The notes beneath the pieces were generated by a model. That model saw only the letters and a program-made list of their open reading frames with translations. It was not told the origin of the DNA and searched no databases. Shown in pieces: positions 58,791 through 64,000 of a DNA stretch of 64,000 bases. Source of the DNA: Crocodylus rhombifer (Eukaryota; Chordata; Crocodylia; Crocodylidae). The translations under genes and the position numbers were made by a program. Within the stretch, counting starts at the first letter, position 1. Each line of letters starts with the position of its first letter. The stretch spans positions 65,732-129,731 of the forward strand of contig JAVSML010001076.1 of assembly GCA_038503035.1 (NCBI GenBank), in the 5' to 3' direction.

Positions 58791-60427
58791 TTATGGCTTT
58801 CTAAGCAACTAGAATAGAGAGGCTGTTCATATGGTAATCATTTGTCCTTCTACACCCTGTTGATTATTGTAGTATTACAAAATGCAGTTTTATTAAATAA
58901 CATCAAAACATTGCTTCTAGAGGGTAGCATGATAACATTTTCATATGCTAATTTTGCTCCTTGTGAGCAACATAATAATCTCATACCCTATATAAAGTAA
59001 GGTTCTCATTCCTATTTTATTGGTTTCTCCTACAATTATAACTCTTTTTAGAATACTTTTCATTCTAGTGATGACAATACGTACCATTTACATTGCACCT
59101 TTTATTACTCAAATACTTTTCTGCACTTAGGTTACCAATATGTGAAAGCTGGTGTAGGGTCATCTAAGAAAGGAATCTTAAAAATAAACTCACAAGGCTT
59201 AAGAACACAGCAGGATAGTCAAGGTCTGTCATGTCCTTATCTTACAAAAATACTTCAATCCAGGGGCCAGACCTTCACACTTCAACTGAAGTTGCTGTAA
59301 CTGTAACTTCAGCCAGCAGTGAATAAGAACATAAGTACTGAAAGAGCAGTGAACAGCTCCCCATATTATTTAGTTTTTAGAGGACAGTAATTATTTCCAG
59401 GCAGTAAATCAGAACTGGCTTTCTTCCAGGTGTACACAGGAGTAATGCAGCTGAAAACTTGAGTATTTTTTAATGAAAGAAAATTGTCATTCTGCTGCCC
59501 CATAGGCTATTATTAACAATGGGAAAGAGTTTACAGAGCTGATCAAGTGCAAAGTCACATATAAGATAAATCAAGTCTATGTTGTTCTGCCCAGGAACTC
59601 GTCTTTTCTAACTCTTCTTAGCAAGCATCTACAAAAAAGAAAAATAGTAATTTAGAAATAAGTACCATGAGCTGCTCCAGTAATTGTTGTAAGACGCTCC
59701 TGGTGGTTGTTCATGACAAATAGAATGAAAACAGCCCAGAACATTAAGGATTTCATCCAAACCCTATTGAAGTCAATGCAGGTCTACTGATTTCACAACA
59801 TTTTTATCATGTTCCAAGTTTTTATCAAATATTTGTGCTAAATATATTTTATCAATTTACATGACTTTATATACTGCTTCTAAAACACATAATACAAGAT
59901 GTACTTTGAATTTTTCTGTGTATTTAATTTGGATCTTAGTTCATTGGGTGCTTTGTGTTTGCTGACTAGTCAAAATGGAATATCAACACACTCGCTTTGG
60001 ACATGTTAAAACACGAGAGAAACAGAAATAATATATCTGTATTCATCACATTGCAAATTGCATACAATTTGTTCTTACAGGGCTGTCATTTAAAAAAATG
60101 ATCAATGCTAAGTCTTAGGGGAACTAGTACCAGCCACAGTCTGAAGTCATGTGCCCCTGTCCCTGACTAAGGCACGGTAGGGGAGAAATTAGGCAAAAAA
60201 TCCCAAGCAACCCAAATAATCAAATGGAGATCCCTGACATGATCTGTTCTCTCTCTGGACATTTCAGAAACCCTATTGTGAAACTGGTGTGGCATCCTGG
60301 AAAGAGGAGATATCTATTATCTAACAGTAGCCAATAAGCTTGATGGGCTCAATGTGGCAGTTTAGGATTTTTTTCCTAGAGGGCATCATCTGTACTAGTT
60401 ACACTTGTGGAAGAAGGTAGTGATCTA

Positions 60428-60918
60428 AGATGTGTCTACAAGAGACATTTACTGCAGAGTTGTCTAAGAAGCTCCACAGTAAAGTCTCTGTGTCTACATG
60501 TACAGCCCTATTAGGTTGTAAACTACTAACCGCCACTGCAGGTTAGTACTTGTAAATATAATTATTATCCTGCTGTGGTGTTATTTAGTGTACCATAGTG
60601 CACATGTAGACATGTAACAGGGTGGGCTGAAGCACAGGAGTGCTTCTGTGCAGGACTGCCTGCTGCCTAGCTCTGCACTGATGCATCCTTATGTCCCAGC
60701 CAGCCCCTCCACACTACATTGACCCGGGTTGGAGCAGCTATAAGCTGGCAGGCTGACCACCCCGGACTCCCTGCCAGCCAGGGCTGCTCTGATCTGGGTC
60801 AACGTGCTGCAGTCCTAGGCACATGTTCAAATGTGGCACCTGGGAAAAATAAATTCAGGCATGATATATGCTGAAGTTTATTACATCACACGTATTGCAT
60901 GTGTAGACGTGCCTCTAA
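60428..60918. repeat. hAT-like relic with internal hairpin
   Basis: The left side AGATGTGTCTACAAGAG and the right side GCATGTGTAGACGTGCCTCT are approximate inverted ends. Inside, CATTGACCCGGGTTGGAGCA (about 60717-60753) pairs with the CTGCTCTGATCTGGGTCAACGT region (about 60767-60803) as an imperfect ~37-bp stem. The target duplication is not clear. Confidence 0.45.
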
Positions 60919-63468
60919 GGTTCAGATAGAACCAAAGTATCCCTAAGGAGGAAGGGCTAAAGGTCTGCGGATCTTGAATGCATATCCCAACAAATCCCTA
61001 ATGGTTTTACCAGTTGAAATCCTTCCCTACCTTCTTTCCTCAACTTCTCTCCTGATTAGCTCAGAAAGTCTCTCTCACTCTCAGGTTAGAGGGGTATTTT
61101 TCACTCTCTTCCAGTTTCAGCTGTGGGAAATCAAGTTAGTGGAGACCTAATTTGTAATGGAGATGCGAATGGAAAGAAAAAAAGGGAGCCTTGAAGCAAA
61201 ACTAATGAAATAGAGTGAGGAAAAAAAGAGCAGGAAAAAAAGAAAGCATATTAAAGCAAGGGATATATATATATGAAGAAGTTTCCAGCTGAAAGGTGAG
61301 AGTAATAAATCCCCATTTACATTTTTGTTTTTGTGTCTGGGCTTTTAAAAACAGCATGCCTCAAGACATGGGAAGAAAGTACAGATCGTTAAAAAGTGCT
61401 TTATTCATCAGTCTCTTATGCCATTAGACATTTATTACTGATAGCAAATGGAGGGTATGATTTATTCTACAGATTGCTACGATTCCTATTCTAGACCCTT
61501 CATGTTGATTTTTAAAGAGGGGGAGGAGAAAGGAGCAAATTTCAAACACATGCAGGGACCAGTCCTGTAGTTATTTACCCAGCACTTCAAGATGTGTATT
61601 GGAGACATGAAGGAATGCATTTTTAAGTGTATTATTCTGGGATACATAGAAAATAAAAAGGTAATCAGTCATATACATTCCTTTATGTTTAACACTTTTT
61701 ATAAAACAAGATAGACAGGACATATCATTATTTTCCTGTATTTCCCTTTATTAGACATATTTTTAAAGCCATTTCTGGGAGCAAACAAAATAAGTAGGTT
61801 TATTTTCAATCCACAGTGATTTAAAAAAGTTCAGTCATGAAAAAACAGTTTCTTAAAAGCAGACATGTCTTATGTTTTGAAATCTAGATTTGGCACCTGT
61901 GAAAAGCTAATGGTAGAAGTTTAACAAAAACCATCTTTCCAAAGAAAACATATCACAGTCCTAAAACCCCCAAAAGACCATCTGGTATCATTCTCCCTAA
62001 TTTAAACCTATTTTCTGCACTTCCTAGTACACATTCTATGTACGGCCCTTCATACAAATCCTGTTTGACTAATATTTTCACATATATATGCTCTCTAGCT
62101 AAAGTTCTTAGATTAGATTTAGCTATGTTAAAACTTTGGTATCAAACATAAACCATTTGTACCCCCAGTTTCCTTTAGGAAAATCTGGGACACTATGCAG
62201 GTTCTTTCTGCAGTGCCATGAGAATAAATATCTTTTCCATGCATGTTAGCACATTTTTCATGAACAAGACACCACATAATTAAGCAGTTTACTGCAATTG
62301 CTCTCTAAAATATTTTGATTTAGGTGTTTACCTCCAGTTTCCAAAATCTTGCATGGATTTAATCTAAGGTTGGCTTAATATTTTGTGTTCCTCTATAGTA
62401 CATTATATACTTTTTAGGAGATTGAAATTATATGTGTAAACCACAAAACTTTATTAATGGCCATATGTTTCTGATAACTGAAAGGGAAAAATACATTTAA
62501 ATCGTATTGTTTCTCATTTTACAGAACAGTCTAATTTCCATTGATTTGGGCAACATCCTTATGTGATTTTAGGAAAAACAACACAGAAATCTTTAATTAA
62601 ATTTGATACTGTATCATTTATCTAGCAAGCATGACTTTAATTAGCTTGTAGTAACAACAAAGAATTTACATTCCAACAAAATTTCTAAAAAGTGTATTAT
62701 TCCCTTTTAGGAAAAAAAACCAACAACCTTGTTTATTATTAGAATTACTGAAAAAGTATATAAATGTATTATCATGTGAAGTATGACAAGCTATATCAAT
62801 TTTTAAATAAATGTAAATAAACGTCTTTAGTATAAACTGTTGTTAAATGTGCAAGCTTGATTTATTTTACTGTTATAATGGCATGCTCTATAGACTTATT
62901 CCAGAGAGCTATAAGTATTATCTATATTATATCTATGATGTTTACATTCGTTTTCATCTAATCACCTCATATGTTTCAGACGTTTTGAATATGTCTCCTT
63001 GAAATGAGACAGGACATTTTAATACAGAATGAGAGTTGCATTTTTAGTATCTTTTAGTAATCGTTTGGCTTATGTTTACTTCCATTACATGCTAAGTAGC
63101 TAGGTGCTTTGTGCACTTATGGGAAGAAATAAATCCAACCTACATATGAACATGAGTGTTTGAGAGTGAATTCCATCAATTAGGCATGTGAAGTGCAGCA
63201 ATTACATGGACCTTAAATTAGCCACATATCTGAAGCAGCATTTTGTCAGGATGTACTAGATACTAGCAGCCTGAATTCATAGTTTACCTGGCTTAGCATA
63301 GTTTGTTCACACTGTTGGTACTCTGGACGGTACTGAGGGAATGAGTACCCCAGGAGTCCACATGAGAAGATAAGGAAAATAAATTTCAGTCCTTAAAAGA
63401 TGAAACCAGTGCAGATGGCAACTGTATATTAACCAGCTGTTTCATGGTGTTGGAGCCTTTTCTTTTTC

Positions 63469-63526
63469 TTTTCTTTTTTTTGGGGGGGGAGGGGACGGGG
63501 ATGGAGACGGGGAGGGGAAGGGGAGC
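63469..63526 (+). repeat. Pyrimidine-to-purine switch with G-quadruplex-type G runs
   Basis: A T/C-rich run to 63481 is followed by an almost pure G/A stretch with a run of eight G at 63482-63489 and at least five further runs of four G. This meets the usual four-runs-of-three-or-more G-quadruplex pattern on the plus strand. It lies about 13 kb downstream of the SGCZ stop; no function is shown by the sequence. Confidence 0.85.
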
Positions 63527-64000
63527 AGTATTTAAAAATCAAACAAGAAATTCATGTAACAGTCATAGTAGGATACATTGCCTTAGTTATTGCCAAAGAA
63601 ATAGTAGACAACTCAAGTAAATGGAAAACAGGGGTTTTTGGTTGCTTTTTTTAATACTTGCTACAATAAATATTTTAGAAAAAAAAAGTGTTTGCTGTAT
63701 TTGCTTTCCCATTGTTGAAGAAAAGGCTTGCCAAACCAAATACACTGACAATACTCAGAACACTTACTCTTATGAAAATATTAACTCTATACCATGGATT
63801 CTTTGATATTTGGCTATCAATTATGTAACAAACAACTCTATAGGTAAGATTATGCTCAAAGGACCATATGATCAACTTTTCAGAAAATATTATTCTGTTG
63901 TGTACTTCCATTTCATTGTCAGTTGATTTTTAACATTGAAATCTTTTTCTTTCCTTATTTCAGGGATGTATTTGGTATGTATTGGTATGTATCTGGTAAC

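Larger units (their letters stand above)
50521..64000. other. Downstream flank of SGCZ, apparently intergenic
   Basis: AT-rich DNA with scattered old repeats. I see a short interspersed element at 51733-51815, a 21-bp tandem pair at 52973-53014, a CR1 tail at 57105-57635, a GC-rich tract at 57735-58790, a hAT-like relic at 60428-60918 and a polypurine tract near 63482-63526. The rest (51816-52972, 53015-57104, 58791-60427 and 60919-63460) shows no recognisable gene, RNA or element. No exon of a neighbouring gene was recognised on either strand. Part of the start may be distal SGCZ 3' UTR. Confidence 0.6.

Noticed and set aside
1..64000. The miR-383 precursor known from an SGCZ intron
   Set aside because: No AGATCAGAAGGTGA-type sequence or its star strand was seen on either strand.
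50521..64000. A neighbouring gene (for example DLC1 or TUSC3, neighbours of SGCZ in human)
   Set aside because: No exon with conserved protein sequence was recognised downstream.
1..64000. CRISPR arrays, operons, tRNA or rRNA genes, endogenous retrovirus genes
   Set aside because: No regularly spaced repeats, no tRNA cloverleaf I could identify, and no gag/pol/env-like frames or paired LTRs; the reverse transcriptase traces are LINE type.

Overview
The window is vertebrate nuclear DNA, most likely from a crocodilian (alligator, crocodile or gharial). It is AT-rich, gene-poor and intron-rich. It holds CR1 LINEs, hAT and Tigger-like non-autonomous DNA transposons, one MIR-type SINE, and GATTCGG-type foldback elements that I associate with crocodilian assemblies. 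Turtle is the main alternative. There is no sign of operons, phage, CRISPR or other prokaryotic structure.

Only one gene can be supported: the 3' end of SGCZ (zeta-sarcoglycan), on the plus strand. Three coding exons lie at 7740-7812, 37680-37803 and 50050-50244 and are probably exons 6, 7 and 8 of 8. Their splice sites and phases agree, and joined they encode about the last 130 residues of the protein, ending in a conserved cysteine cluster and stop. Bases 1-7739 belong to the preceding intron, 7813-37679 is a ~29.9 kb intron, and 37804-50049 is a ~12.2 kb intron. From 50245 onward there is 3' UTR and then about 13 kb of apparently intergenic DNA.

The rest is a layered transposon record. 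CR1 copies lie at 850-2324 (+), 20203-~22650 (-, damaged ORF2), 32884-33350 (+, open C-terminal frame), 34435-34622 (+), 35178-35356 (+) and 57105-57635 (-). hAT-like elements with 8-bp target duplications lie at 9365-9693, 26426-29455 and 44697-45072, and a fourth, incomplete on its right side, starts at 47180. A 1.06 kb foldback element fills 40820-41876, with the end of a relative at 48770-48922. A Tigger/pogo-like MITE lies at 44266-44565 and a MIR relic at 36240-36400. Small hairpin elements lie at 571-681, 3382-3439 and 8957-9071. The GC-rich 'islands' coincide with these insertions and do not look like promoters.

The points most worth a second look are: an assembly gap (38357-38366) flanked by an identical 27-bp sequence on both sides; a mixed direct and inverted duplication at 6031-6516 enclosing a pre-miRNA-like hairpin; the ~1 kb palindrome inside the 3 kb hAT element; and ZNF143/THAP11-like motifs carried by GC-rich insertions in the large intron. 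I found no new coding system.
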